NCBI GenBank assembly: GCA_916610825.1
Contig: OU744454.1
Location: forward strand, 2,958,501-3,022,500
DNA from: Haliclystus octoradiatus
Lineage: Eukaryota > Cnidaria > Staurozoa > Stauromedusae > Haliclystidae
DNA length: 64,000 bases
Direction of reading: 5' to 3'
A program made the translations under genes and the position numbers. Each line of letters starts with the position of its first letter. Position 1 is the stretch's first letter. Of this stretch, positions 13,301-53,287 are shown piece by piece. The notes beneath the pieces were generated by a model. It made no database searches. It was not told the DNA's origin and saw only the letters and a list, made by a program, of their open reading frames with translations.

Positions 13301-14130
13301 ACATTTATAGTAGTGGCCTTTGGTATATATTCATAAAACCCGTGACATGTATTAACGACAAGAAATTTGCAAAAACAATTAATGCAGATTTAATAAATTA
13401 AATCTGTTTTATTTTTTGGTTGTAAAATCTAGACATAAAAAAGTTTATTTACAATTTTAATGTATTCACGAATGTGTCAAAAACCCTTCTATTGAATATT
13501 TGAGATTTTATAAACCCCACGATATCACAAGCGGATCGTTTTACAAAACCTTTCATATATTTCGAAGTGGTTTTTAAATCAATATGAATGAGAAAGCAGA
13601 AAAATTCAAGTGATTTTTTGCACAGTCAATCATTGAAAATACAACACAGAAAATGGGAGGCGTAAAAAGCCACGTGCTATCGAATTTTTCCGTTACAAAT
13701 GGTTAATCCCTTATATCTACTATGTTTTATATGAAATACAATATACCAAACTCTATACATTTCAATATTTGACATTTATATACTACCTATAAACATTTCC
13801 TATAAACACGCTCTTGAGGTGTCAAAAACAGAATTATGAATGAGATAAGGGTATATATATATACAGTAGATACATACCGCCACCGTTCTTGTTACATAAA
13901 TATGGAAAACGCCAAACATTTCCAAGACCAACTGCATAACCAATAATAGCTAAAACAAATTCAACTTTATTGCCCCAGCCGTCTCTTTCTTCAACTTTTG
14001 CTAAAATTTCTTCATTGTCATCATTTCCAGACAGAGTTACAATTTCACCGTTGATGTTTACCTCCACTTGTTGTTCATTTTGTGAATAACTATCTCGTTT
14101 TTTGAATTTAACTGCAGTTACCTCACCCAT
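1315..14130 (-). CDS. SLC6 sodium-coupled neutral amino acid transporter, B0AT/SLC6A19-like
   Basis: Nine exons, all GT-AG and in frame: 14130-13878, 10894-10437, 9943-9833, 8849-8640, 7786-7637, 6510-6312, 5853-5631, 3093-2931, 1572-1315. Together they encode about 674 residues, close to the usual length of the family. Exon 1 gives a cytosolic N-terminus and TM1 with the Na+/substrate motif [14 protein letters not shown]. Exon 2 carries [18 protein letters not shown], then [14 protein letters not shown]. Later exons match the SLC6A15-20 branch and best B0AT1: the block ending SILGFK followed by ATQNYNDC, an extracellular loop with several NxS/T sites, [32 protein letters not shown] and GKRPNIYW. 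Family knowledge says such proteins carry neutral amino acids across the plasma membrane with Na+; the exact substrate here is inferred. The first intron (about 3 kb) is the longest. The start is the only in-frame Met before TM1. Confidence 0.95.
3195..3768. repeat. Dispersed terminal-inverted repeat rich in TTGGGTA/TACCCAA words, interrupted by a solo LTR
   Basis: The left end reads GGTAACTCCAGCTCTTCAGG and the right end GGAGTTACCCCCGGG. An inverted uninterrupted copy lies at 59536-59841. Related pieces with the same GTAAC/CCCGGG ends occur near 4050-4235, 5262-5460, 5880-6190 and 34540-34720. The interior repeats words such as TACCCAAAA. It lies in SLC6 intron 8 territory, upstream (in gene order) of the 2931-3093 exon. 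Confidence 0.7.
3480..3753. mobile_element. Solo LTR of an LTR retrotransposon, 274 bp
   Basis: Begins TGTAGTGG and ends CAAGACA, so it has the canonical TG...CA ends. It is flanked on both sides by the 4-base direct repeat GGAG (3476-3479 and 3754-3757) and has an internal AATAAA near 3698. The repeat copy at 59536-59841 passes through the same site without it, which defines the insertion. No internal retroelement genes are present, so this is a recombined solo LTR. The family was not identified; a Ty3-type origin is a guess. Confidence 0.75.
4050..4235. repeat. GTAAC/CCCGGG-ended dispersed repeat, partial copy
   Basis: Shares the blocks CCTCGAATATTTTGAAAATT and CAATAATTG.CACGTCC with the copy at 5880-6190, and ends AGTTACCCCCGGG. 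It lies inside an SLC6 intron. Confidence 0.6.
4444..4530. mobile_element. Small MITE with TAGCCTGCGTCCAGACT inverted ends
   Basis: Begins TAGCCTGCGTCCAGACTAA and ends TTAGTCTGGACGCAGGCTA, giving terminal inverted repeats of about 19 bases. A second short element with TAGCCTGC ends is at 9714-9771, and a larger one with related ends is at 52580-53136. Confidence 0.7.
5262..6190. repeat. Two copies of the GTAAC/CCCGGG repeat flanking an SLC6 exon
   Basis: Partial copies at about 5262-5460 and 5880-6190 share CCAAAATCGATAC, ATATTTTATTCAG and AAATTCTGAAAT.GATAT. They sit on either side of the SLC6 exon at 5631-5853, whose acceptor is only tens of bases from the second copy. The open frame 5901-6179 is repeat, not gene. 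Confidence 0.6.
7187..7312. mobile_element. Short MITE with AAAGGGTTACCA inverted ends
   Basis: The left end AAAGGGTTACCAACACAC is mirrored by GTGTGCTGGTAACCCTTT on the right, 126 bp in total. It lies in an SLC6 intron. No clear target duplication was seen. Confidence 0.5.
8160..8455. repeat. Dispersed repeat family R2, copy 1
   Basis: Shares TTTTATCTTAGCCAATCAGT and the end block GATTTAATTGATTTGAAAAG with the copy at 30440-30695. The open frame 8128-8418 belongs to this repeat. Confidence 0.65.
8940..9580 (-). repeat. Probable Penelope-like element remnants with hammerhead-like motifs
   Basis: On the minus strand, 9000-8967 reads TTGACGATGGC...CCGAAACG and 9515-9471 reads CTGATGATGAC...GGAACGAAATC. 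These resemble the CTGANGA...GAAA cores known at the ends of Penelope-like retroelements. The block ATTACATTATATTGGTAA also occurs twice (8949 and 9333). No reverse transcriptase is visible here, so the assignment rests on the short motifs. Confidence 0.4.
9714..9771. mobile_element. Tiny TAGCCTGC-ended MITE
   Basis: Begins TAGCCTGCGGGCAGAC and ends GTCTGCATGCAGGCTA, so it is essentially a hairpin of two terminal repeats. It is related by its ends to 4444-4530. Confidence 0.55.
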
Positions 14131-16713
14131 AATTTAAACACTATGTTTTGATAATTAACAAGATATTATATGATTGTTATAGTTATTGAAACAATTTGAC
14201 ACACATGTGGGATATTTTTGTACTGGCGATTACGAAAAACATGGGAATAAAATATACACATGTGTACTAGTAAAAATAAATGCTCACGTGACTAAATCCG
14301 AAATCAGACACATGTCAATCAAAAACAGTCGAGCATCCCAGTACTAGATCATAGTAGCAATCTGAAAATCACGAACAGTGAGTTACGTTTCTTGGATTAA
14401 TTCGGGTTATTAATTTATTGTGACAAGCGAAATAAAGATGGTCAAATTTACGAATAAGCCATAAACCGGATATATCAAAGAATATCCCACTCGGGGTATA
14501 GCATTTTGCTCCTATTATCTGACAGAATTCATGAAATGATTATGAATTTATACTACTCTTCAAAACGGGCACAAAAGATATGATATTTTCAATTTTGCTC
14601 TCAACGCCCTGACGGAGTCTTGCCTTCCCTATATACCTTCCATAAATACCTATATATGTTTATATAGCTATCTATATAATCGAGAATGAAACCAAGTTAC
14701 CCCTTGTTAGATATGTTACCCCTACCCGAGAATCCCTCCCCTAGTGTTAGATTTTTTCGTGTATATATAAACATTGGAAATTGTAAGTCATAACATGTAA
14801 GTCATAATAACAAGCCTATCTATATACAGACAGACAATTTGACATCGCAAATTTCATATGGTTTTCTAGCGTCTTACCAACACCTATTTAATAGTAATAT
14901 TTACCAATAACACGTATGCAAAAAAATAGGAAAGAGAAATATGTTAGTGATATGCAGGGATAAGTTACAATGAATTTGCGGGTTTTATAAGTAAACATCT
15001 TTTTGCAGAAGAAGGTCACCATGATCTAATTTTAACATCATATCTTCCAATGTTTGTTATCTCGAGACAGTTCAGTCTTCTTTTTTTTTCGACGGGTCAT
15101 TTTTCTTGAAGACACCGGTTTGCTCAGCTGATCTCAATAATAAATACTAAATTTTAACAGTTATTTTCAAGGTAATTATAAATAGTAACGATTGTAAGTG
15201 GTAGGAATATCATGCCATCATTTTGAAATGTGTTAAAGTCAAGGTTAGAAGGTTTCGCGCAAAGGAAATTCTTCATATATATAGTTGTCACTGATCAAGT
15301 TGAGCTACTTTATTCATTTCACCCTTCATAAACGATGGGTCACTTGGTTTTCAATCTTATTTGTTAAGAGTAGGATTAACAAGTATTTAGTTTCAGCACG
15401 CAATCAATATCTAAACAAAAATAAATAGTGTCTCAAAATCAGATTAGTAAACACGTAAAGAAATTTGAAAATATTATTACTGAGGTTTTGTGTCAAGATT
15501 TGGCTAAATTATGTCGAACTCAACATTGTAAAAATAACGTGCTGAGCTCGAAAGGCCTCGAAAATTTACCTCAACATTCTATATTGTTCCCGGCCGTATA
15601 GAAGGGGGATGTAGGGGGATGGAAGCTGATGCTGCGTGGATGGAACTTGATTGAGTTCCATTATTGATTAATCCCAATTATAGACGCAAGGAGCAGATAA
15701 CAACAACAGGATATTATCTTGATTTAATTATAATTATGTAGTGGACTCTTCGTGCATAGAGGATTGTCGGGGAATTCTTGTTTACTCATTAATTCAAAAT
15801 TAATTGATTAATTCAATATATATTTTTAAATAAAGGTGGGTTACCACTTGGCCTAATTATATCAGCTGTAGCGATGTTATTACAGTGAATGTAAAATTCA
15901 ATTTTTTTCTTCTCACGATTTGGATATTTGTCCCAACCCCCCTCCATTGTCAACATGTCATTTAAATATTTTGACCCAAAACGTGACCTTTACGAATGGT
16001 ATCAAGATGAAGATATGGTAATTAGAACCCAGAGAGTAGAAATAAGATAGTGCAGCTCGAAACGTAAACACTAAACTAGCTCTACCTGCTCTAATTATAA
16101 ATATCTTGATGGTATCTAACTGGTCTGGCATTCATCTAGAATCAATCGGCACAATGTAACCCGCAAGTCCAAGTCAAAATTGCCAAACATTTCCGTTGCA
16201 TTTATCCGAAGTTGTCCAAGAACGACTTGACAAGAAAACAGTTTGTTATGGTGCAGATTTCCAGATTGAGATTGCGCATAAGCGGGGATTGCACTCAAAC
16301 GGTACCGGGTACGCCATGCCAAAACTTATCAGAGGTAGATTAGTAGAACATCAGAACGTGTACTAAGGTTTTAGACTCCAAATGAATTTTGAAAATTGTT
16401 TGAAGTAAAACTTACATGACGTTAATCACACAGGACAAAGTATGTAACATAACGCTTAGCCAATATTGTATAGGCTGCCACACGTTTCCTGATATTTACC
16501 ACAAATATTGTACAGCATAACGTAATAACTGTAATTATTTGTAGTTAACGTAACCACGCATCTTGTATTATTTGTTAACCTTTTAATATTCATTCATGTA
16601 CATTATAATTCATTTTCATTTATCCAGAAAATTGCCAAAACTGCACATTTTAAATATTTGCTAAATTTCGAGGGCACATGGAAAGAAAAGCCATTGACTT
16701 AAATATGAAGATA

Positions 16714-16752
<39 letters not shown>

Positions 16753-16820
16753 ATAAACCACGTTGGATAATGTAAATTGGGGGTTGGAGGAATCTGACGA
16801 CATTCACAAGCGATTCTATC

Positions 16821-17611
16821 TCATTCCATCACGGCCTCATTTCCGCGAGGCGCTCTAGTGAGGGCTAATAAAATTTAAGGTTAAAAAGTGTGCCAGAAAC
16901 CAAAAATATGGTGTGCCCAATCACAGTGCACCTTGGTATCACGTAAAGTTTTATCGAGTGCTGGTTGGTGAATAAAATACTAAAAATGTAAACAAACTTG
17001 CTTGAATCATTCTCAAAGGTTATATTTCGATCGTTTATTCTATCATATATTCAATTTTGAATTATATATTTACGGAGAAGTGGAAGTCGGAATTAGAGCA
17101 ATGCTGTATATTGGTGAATCGATCTTAAATTTTAAATATTTCTTTGATTTTGATTATTTAAATCAGGATTCAAAACGACGGAAGTGCTTACAATTTTCCA
17201 ACGATGGCGATCCTCCGTCAAAACAAGATGTTTTCTCCTTTTATTTTGTATTCTACGCCCACAAAAAATCTTCATAATGTTCATACAATCCTTCGAGATA
17301 AATGTAATATCTTATTTCTACTTTCGTTACTCCAATTGGATTCAAAAATAGCCCCGTAGACTTGGTGTTTTAGGTTTTCTTCGACAGTTTGTTTACAAAA
17401 TGTTGAAATTCAAAACAGTTGAATTCAGCAAATTTCAATTTCTGTTCACACCTCGTTGTATTGTTTTTCTATGGGCTGACCAACCAACACCTGGCTGCAA
17501 CTCAAATGACATCAAGGTGCGCTGTGATATATAGTGTGCACCATATTTTTGGTTTCTGGCACACTTTTTACATTGGAGCGCCGCGCAGAAATGAGGGCCG
17601 TGATGGAGTGA
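16821..17611. repeat. Long inverted-repeat element, about 0.8 kb
   Basis: The left arm (TCATTCCATCACGGCC, then AGTGTGCCAGAAACC near 16887) is mirrored on the right (GGTTTCTGGCACACTT near 17550, then GGCCGTGATGGAGTGA). The arms are about 110-130 bases, around a 600-base centre. Small open frames here are repeat-derived. Confidence 0.65.
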
Positions 17612-18233
17612 GGCTAATGCATTATAGCCCTTATTACCCGATTTGAAATTCGCGCCTTGCGGACTCAAAATTTAAAAATGAATACCACATGAGGTGTGAA
17701 CACGCACCATACAGTATTCGAAGACCGAGCGCAAAGGCCGCCAGTCAATTTCATGCCTTTAAATCTTTGATATTTGGGCGTTATAAATAAATAAATCCGA
17801 ATTTTTCTTTTTTTTTTTTTATCCAAGACAGTCATCTTCAAACAAATCTTGTAAACTTCATTAAATACAAGTTATTATAACAACATTATATATATATAGT
17901 TTGTACAATAAGCATAATTTAGTTTTACTAATTATTGCTATAATTTATACATTGTCAGAAACATATTTACATAAGTATTAATGATATATTTATTTGACGA
18001 TTTAAAATCCAAACTGTATATATTTGCAATAAATTAACTCCCAATAATTGAATAATTAAATCTGAATTTGAAAGATACATACACGGTAGCGGTAAAAAAA
18101 TCACAATTTAATTTTATAGACGTTTCGACTTGCTCTTGTGAGATTGTTTTAATCATCCTGGTTAAAAAGAAATATTTCATGAAGCTACAAAGATAGGTAG
18201 AACCATAAAAAATATATTAAATAAATGTGTAGC

Positions 18234-18262
18234 CTTGATGATGACAATAGTTTGTCGAAATG
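18234..18262 (+). ncRNA. Hammerhead-like motif, Penelope-element relic
   Basis: Reads TTGATGA, then a potential stem GACAA/TTGTC closed by TAG, then GAAAT. This matches the order of a hammerhead core (CTGANGA, stem II, GAAA) with one mismatch at the first base. A second degenerate copy is on the minus strand near 18115-18160. Catalytic activity is unlikely given the mismatch and cannot be judged from sequence alone. Confidence 0.35.
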
Positions 18263-18387
18263 TCAACAAAATTACATTGTGATTTTCATCTTTTACATTG
18301 AAATATATTTCAACGAATACTTTCAAATGTATTAATTGCATCTCAATAACAGATATTTCAGTGTACAATAGTATAAATTATTTGATC

Positions 18388-18541
18388 AAAAACGTCAGTG
18401 GCAATGAATTTTTATTTTTAACAACGTTTGGCTACTTTCGTTAGCGATTTTCGAGTTACGGTTTACAAAACGAGGCTAATGGCTAACGAATGTAGCCAAA
18501 ACGTTGTTAAAATAAAAATTCATTATTGCCACTGACGTTTT
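18388..18541. repeat. Hairpin MITE
   Basis: The arms AAAACGTCAGTGGCAATGAA and its near-complement (TTCATTATTGCCACTGACGT) are about 60 bases each and surround a short centre with GGCTAACGAA. It sits directly 3' of the NEK9-like stop codon, so it may be in the 3' UTR. Confidence 0.65.
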
Positions 18542-18588
18542 AGTTCAAATGTTTCACCAAAAAGCTTTTAAATTATTTATTCGTTTAT

Positions 18589-49055
<30,467 letters not shown>

Positions 49056-50235
49056 CTGAATGCAAACAAATGCAGTATTAAACAAACATTGAACACATTC
49101 TGTGCAATATGGGTTATAATAAACACAAGTGCATTAAAGCGTTGTTACAATAATAACCTTTTATAAATGATATATTGGGTTATTCATGTATTTTCATGAT
49201 AGGAGTAATTGAGCAATTTTTTAGTATCATTGTCTGAAAATTGCAAATAAAAACAACTCCTAGTAAAGGGGAAAGAATTTTGCCTCCTCTTTGTTCCTAT
49301 TCTAAAATATCTACTTTTAAATTTACGCTATTTCCATTTTATGTAAGGCGGGGATTCACGGTTCCATTTTTGATGCAATCGACTTGAAACACATATCAAT
49401 GGATTCGTTATTAACCAGAGGCGTACATGGCCGGCTTCATTTCTTAAATAAATACATCGAAGTTGATAAAAACCAATGAAAACTGTTTCCATTTTCAACA
49501 ACAATGCTTTCTCAGACTGAAGCGCTAACTAAGCAGTTTCGCACTTGAATGACTTTCTATTGTCTCTGAGCAACAGTGCAGATCGATCTTTTGTTTCCTG
49601 TATGGTCATGCGTCAGAATGGAAATTATATAATCAATGTTTTTTGAAAATTATTTATAAACTGTTCGGATAGGAACGATATCACATTTGTAAACAAACCC
49701 ATGCTGGGGAAATTCTTATTTATTCAACATAATCTCACATGTCTACTGATAATGATAGCCGGCAATTTTACTGCAATGAAAAGACATTAATATAGAAAAC
49801 AATATACATGCAAACTTCCTCTTCATCATCGACAACAAATTATTAATATTATTATTATATATGAGCGATCACATATATAGATTTAACGAGGATTCAAATG
49901 CGATGAAACTCGATTGAACAGTTTGATGGGATCAGTGTATTTAACTAAAAAATGTAAACAATAATAAATAGTTTTTTCTTTCGGGAAAGTGGATTGAATC
50001 AATTATTGAATAATCAAATCGATGGATTTATAAATGTTGCCATGATGTGAGTGTTGTTTTACAATGTTTAGTGATGAAGCTAAATAAAATGCAGACAAAC
50101 CCGGGAGTTGTAATAATGGCCCTAAGATCAATTCAAATGTGAATATTGCTTCACTTTCGAGAGTCGGCGAGTCGTTTACACAGGACTATGTAATAATCTA
50201 CTTTTAAATAAAACCAGTAATCATGCTATTAAAGA

Positions 50236-50312
50236 TAGGACTGTTTCATGCGTATGAAGCTGAATTAGGGTCAAACTCGATTCACACGTATGAAGCTGAA
50301 TTAGGGTCAAAC
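50236..50312. repeat. Short tandem duplication
   Basis: The block CGTATGAAGCTGAATTAGGG with TCAAACTCGATTCACA occurs twice in tandem with a period of about 38 bases. Confidence 0.7.
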
Positions 50313-51232
50313 TCGATTCACACGGCGATGATATATTTCACATGGTGATGATGTGTTTTCACATGGCGATGATTTATACTGAATCAGTGTAGTGTTCAAG
50401 CAAAATCACCCCCTTCGTACTGTGGCAACGAAATGGCGTTATTTGGCACGTTGTTTAGTGTTTTTAAAAGTAGATAAAATTGGAAAAGTATTTAGCTAGC
50501 ATGATTATCGACACCACCTTGCCTATATGACTTGGACTATGTAGAAAGTACTGTTCATGGCTGAAAATAATTGATGAAATAAGGTGTAAAGAAGTAATAA
50601 ATAGTTTTCCCATTCTATATACTTATTCAAAAGTCACTTGAATCAAATGTTGAATAAACACGTTATGAGTAGTGAACAATTATTAGTATTTCTCCGGGCT
50701 ATGCCGGTGTTGTATAGGTGAAACACAATTTAATTTAGAAAAGCCCCCGACAAATTGTTACCTTGCAACTTGAACTTTATGACATTCAGTATGATACTCG
50801 GGTTTGTGATGTTTCTTGAGTTTTTTTAGGGGGCTATGGCTACTACTTCCACGTGCTTTGGGATAAACTAGATAGTACCAAATTTTGTAAATTTCTCAAT
50901 TAAACTGCGGCTTCGATCGGCTTTTCTACATAGATTTGTTCATGCATTTATTTTGAGCCAGTTAAACCAGATGATTCACAACTCAATATAAGCATGCATT
51001 TGCATGCAACTCGAAGTCTAGTCACTTAAATATACCCAAGGGATTTAGCTGGGAATAATAGGGGGAATGATAAGGGGTCAACCCTTATGGAACGCAGCAT
51101 AATGAACAACAAAAATAGCCTACTTCCTTTTAATGAACTGTTAAAGAATTGAAATACGAAAAGTTTCATAAAAAGCAAGCACATTTAACATTCATGGAAT
51201 TTTTGGAAATGTTCCTTCGTTCTCCTGAACTG

Positions 51233-51418
51233 CCCCCTGCGAAAAACAGTTCAGGAGTTCATGAACAGTTCATGAACAGTTCATGAGCGTTTAAATGGCT
51301 CCAATCTTCCTGAATTGTTCATGAACAGTTCGTGAACCCTGACAGACAGTTCATGAACAGTTCATGAAAATTTGGGGCCATTTGAGCTTCATGAACTCCT
51401 GAACTTTTTTCGCAGGGG
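51233..51418. mobile_element. TTCATGAA-family palindromic element, full form
   Basis: Left CCCCCTGCGAAAAACAGTTC, mirrored right CTGAACTTTTTTCGCAGGGG. The inner pair is TTTAAATGGCTCC and GGGGCCATTTGAG. About 186 bp. The smaller piece at 51535-51610 has the same units. Confidence 0.75.
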
Positions 51419-51820
51419 TGTTAATGACGTCATGAAATTTTATGATTTTTCCTTTAACTTCATAAAGTTGTCACAAATGAATGGAATTGTTTCAGAGGGC
51501 CCAAGCAAAAACTTCAACGTTACAGTTAATCCACGAACAGTTCATAAACATTAAATAGTCTTTTTCAATGAACCGCTCAGAAACAGTTCATGAACAGTTC
51601 ATTGAATGATGCCCTTTCACAATCATCAACTGTTTTAACCCGGGGGAAAGGAGGATGAAAAGTCACTTCACATTGCATGTACTTTTACAGATATTATGCT
51701 AACGTATTTGTATGTTCACTGTTGTACAGTAGTTGACTAATTAAGTGTGTTAACGTATGTGCTATGTGATCTTGGGATCAGGTAGGGATGTATGATTTGT
51801 TTGTTTAAATATGTCCCTTC

Positions 51821-52320
51821 NNNNNNNNNNNNNNNNNNNNNNNNNNNNNNNNNNNNNNNNNNNNNNNNNNNNNNNNNNNNNNNNNNNNNNNNNNNNNNNN
51901 NNNNNNNNNNNNNNNNNNNNNNNNNNNNNNNNNNNNNNNNNNNNNNNNNNNNNNNNNNNNNNNNNNNNNNNNNNNNNNNNNNNNNNNNNNNNNNNNNNNN
52001 NNNNNNNNNNNNNNNNNNNNNNNNNNNNNNNNNNNNNNNNNNNNNNNNNNNNNNNNNNNNNNNNNNNNNNNNNNNNNNNNNNNNNNNNNNNNNNNNNNNN
52101 NNNNNNNNNNNNNNNNNNNNNNNNNNNNNNNNNNNNNNNNNNNNNNNNNNNNNNNNNNNNNNNNNNNNNNNNNNNNNNNNNNNNNNNNNNNNNNNNNNNN
52201 NNNNNNNNNNNNNNNNNNNNNNNNNNNNNNNNNNNNNNNNNNNNNNNNNNNNNNNNNNNNNNNNNNNNNNNNNNNNNNNNNNNNNNNNNNNNNNNNNNNN
52301 NNNNNNNNNNNNNNNNNNNN
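51821..52320. other. Assembly gap, 500 N
   Basis: Exactly 500 unknown bases, which suggests a placeholder rather than a measured length. Open frames drawn through it are meaningless. It is the likeliest position of the missing NEK9-like kinase exons. Confidence 0.99.
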
Positions 52321-52419
52321 ATGGGCAACTGCGGAGAAAATAATAGGTTTTGAAGAAGTAAAAGTTAGTTTGCTCTACATTATGAAGCCCAACATAGGAG
52401 TTAAGGATTTTTTGTTGAG

Positions 52420-52580
52420 ACAAGGGATTCTAAAATCCTAGATTCCGGAAGGTTAGAGGAAATTCAGAAGAAAATTGATATTTTTAATGATTTATTAGTC
52501 AAAATCAACCAAAGAATACAGAAGAAAATGTTGAAATGCCTAGCTAGGATTCCAGAAGGCTGAACCTTTTGTCGGACACT
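52420..52580. repeat. Dispersed repeat R4, uninterrupted copy
   Basis: Matches the flanks of the interrupted copy at 35990-36490: AATCCTAGATTCCGGAAGGT, AGAAGAAAATGTTGAAATG and CTTTTGTCGGACACT. Confidence 0.6.
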
Positions 52581-53136
52581 AGCCTGCGTACCAGCCCCAA
52601 GGGCTTTCTGAAAATATAGGGTCTGTGAACTAATGTGTGATTTTCCACCCAACAAGATCCCATGAGTTTGGGATATAATGTATCGGTATGCACTACGTCA
52701 TATCATCATCAAGATGATTGTTCCGGCTGACAACTATATGACGTGTTTGACAAAGACCTGAGATTTTATGACAATCTATGTTTCGTGACAGTGTGAAGAG
52801 GGGTGTGAATAATTTACCAAATTTATATAGGTGTTCTTTCAGATGGGCTGAAAAGCCCACATGATTAGTTCACAGATCCCAGTTGCTACATGTCCCAGTT
52901 CAGGAGTTCATGAACAGTTCATGAATAGTTCATGAACGTTAAATGGCTCCTATTTTCCTGAACTGTTCATGAACTGTTCATAAACTGTTCATGAACAGTT
53001 CATGAACCCTCACAGACAGTTCATGAACAGTTCATGAACAGTTAATGAAAATTTGGGGCCATTTAACGTTCATGAACTCCTCAACTGTTCGCAGGGGTGG
53101 TTTTAGAAACAAACTTTGGGGCTGGTATGCAGGCTA
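52580..53136. mobile_element. TAGCCTGCGTACCAGCCCC-ended element with a nested TTCATGAA element
   Basis: The ends TAGCCTGCGTACCAGCCCCA and TGGGGCTGGTATGCAGGCTA are inverted. The inside contains a complete TTCATGAA-family element at about 52893-53097. The outer element has no coding frame. The ends resemble the smaller TAGCCTGC elements at 4444 and 9714. Confidence 0.7.
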
Positions 53137-53287
53137 GTTTAACACTGATCACAACTAGTGCACGCATCTCACACCATATTAGAAAAGGCTAGCCTAACGA
53201 TTGCAAAGGTCTCTGTCAATTTTATCCCTATTTAGGAACTAATGATCTAATAATTTTAAACATTCAGGTCTCCATTATTCCACATAC

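Larger units (their letters stand above)
14131..18588. other. Intergenic region between SLC6 5' end and NEK9-like 3' end
   Basis: Both flanking genes are on the minus strand, so this should contain the SLC6 promoter and the NEK9-like 3' UTR. No TATA box or CpG-rich start could be assigned with confidence. It contains a (GAT)n tract near 16709-16752, the inverted-repeat element 16821-17611, a T-run near 17808 and the hairpin at 18388-18541. No gene was recognised. Confidence 0.6.
49056..51820. other. Intron or kinase-exon territory, no exon recognised
   Basis: The missing kinase exons should lie between 49056 and 53287. I looked on the minus strand for HRD, DFG, APE and glycine-loop coding and found none. 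Besides AT-rich sequence it holds a TTCATGAA element (51233-51418) and the tandem duplication at 50236-50312. Confidence 0.5.

Noticed and set aside
50750-50885. Minus-strand stretch LKKLKKHHKPEYH before a GT, considered as a kinase alpha-C exon
   Set aside because: The frame has stops on both sides and lacks the neighbouring VAIK lysine and glycine loop, so it is probably chance.
51737-52423. Open frames crossing the N block on both strands
   Set aside because: They consist of unknown bases and have no real sequence content.
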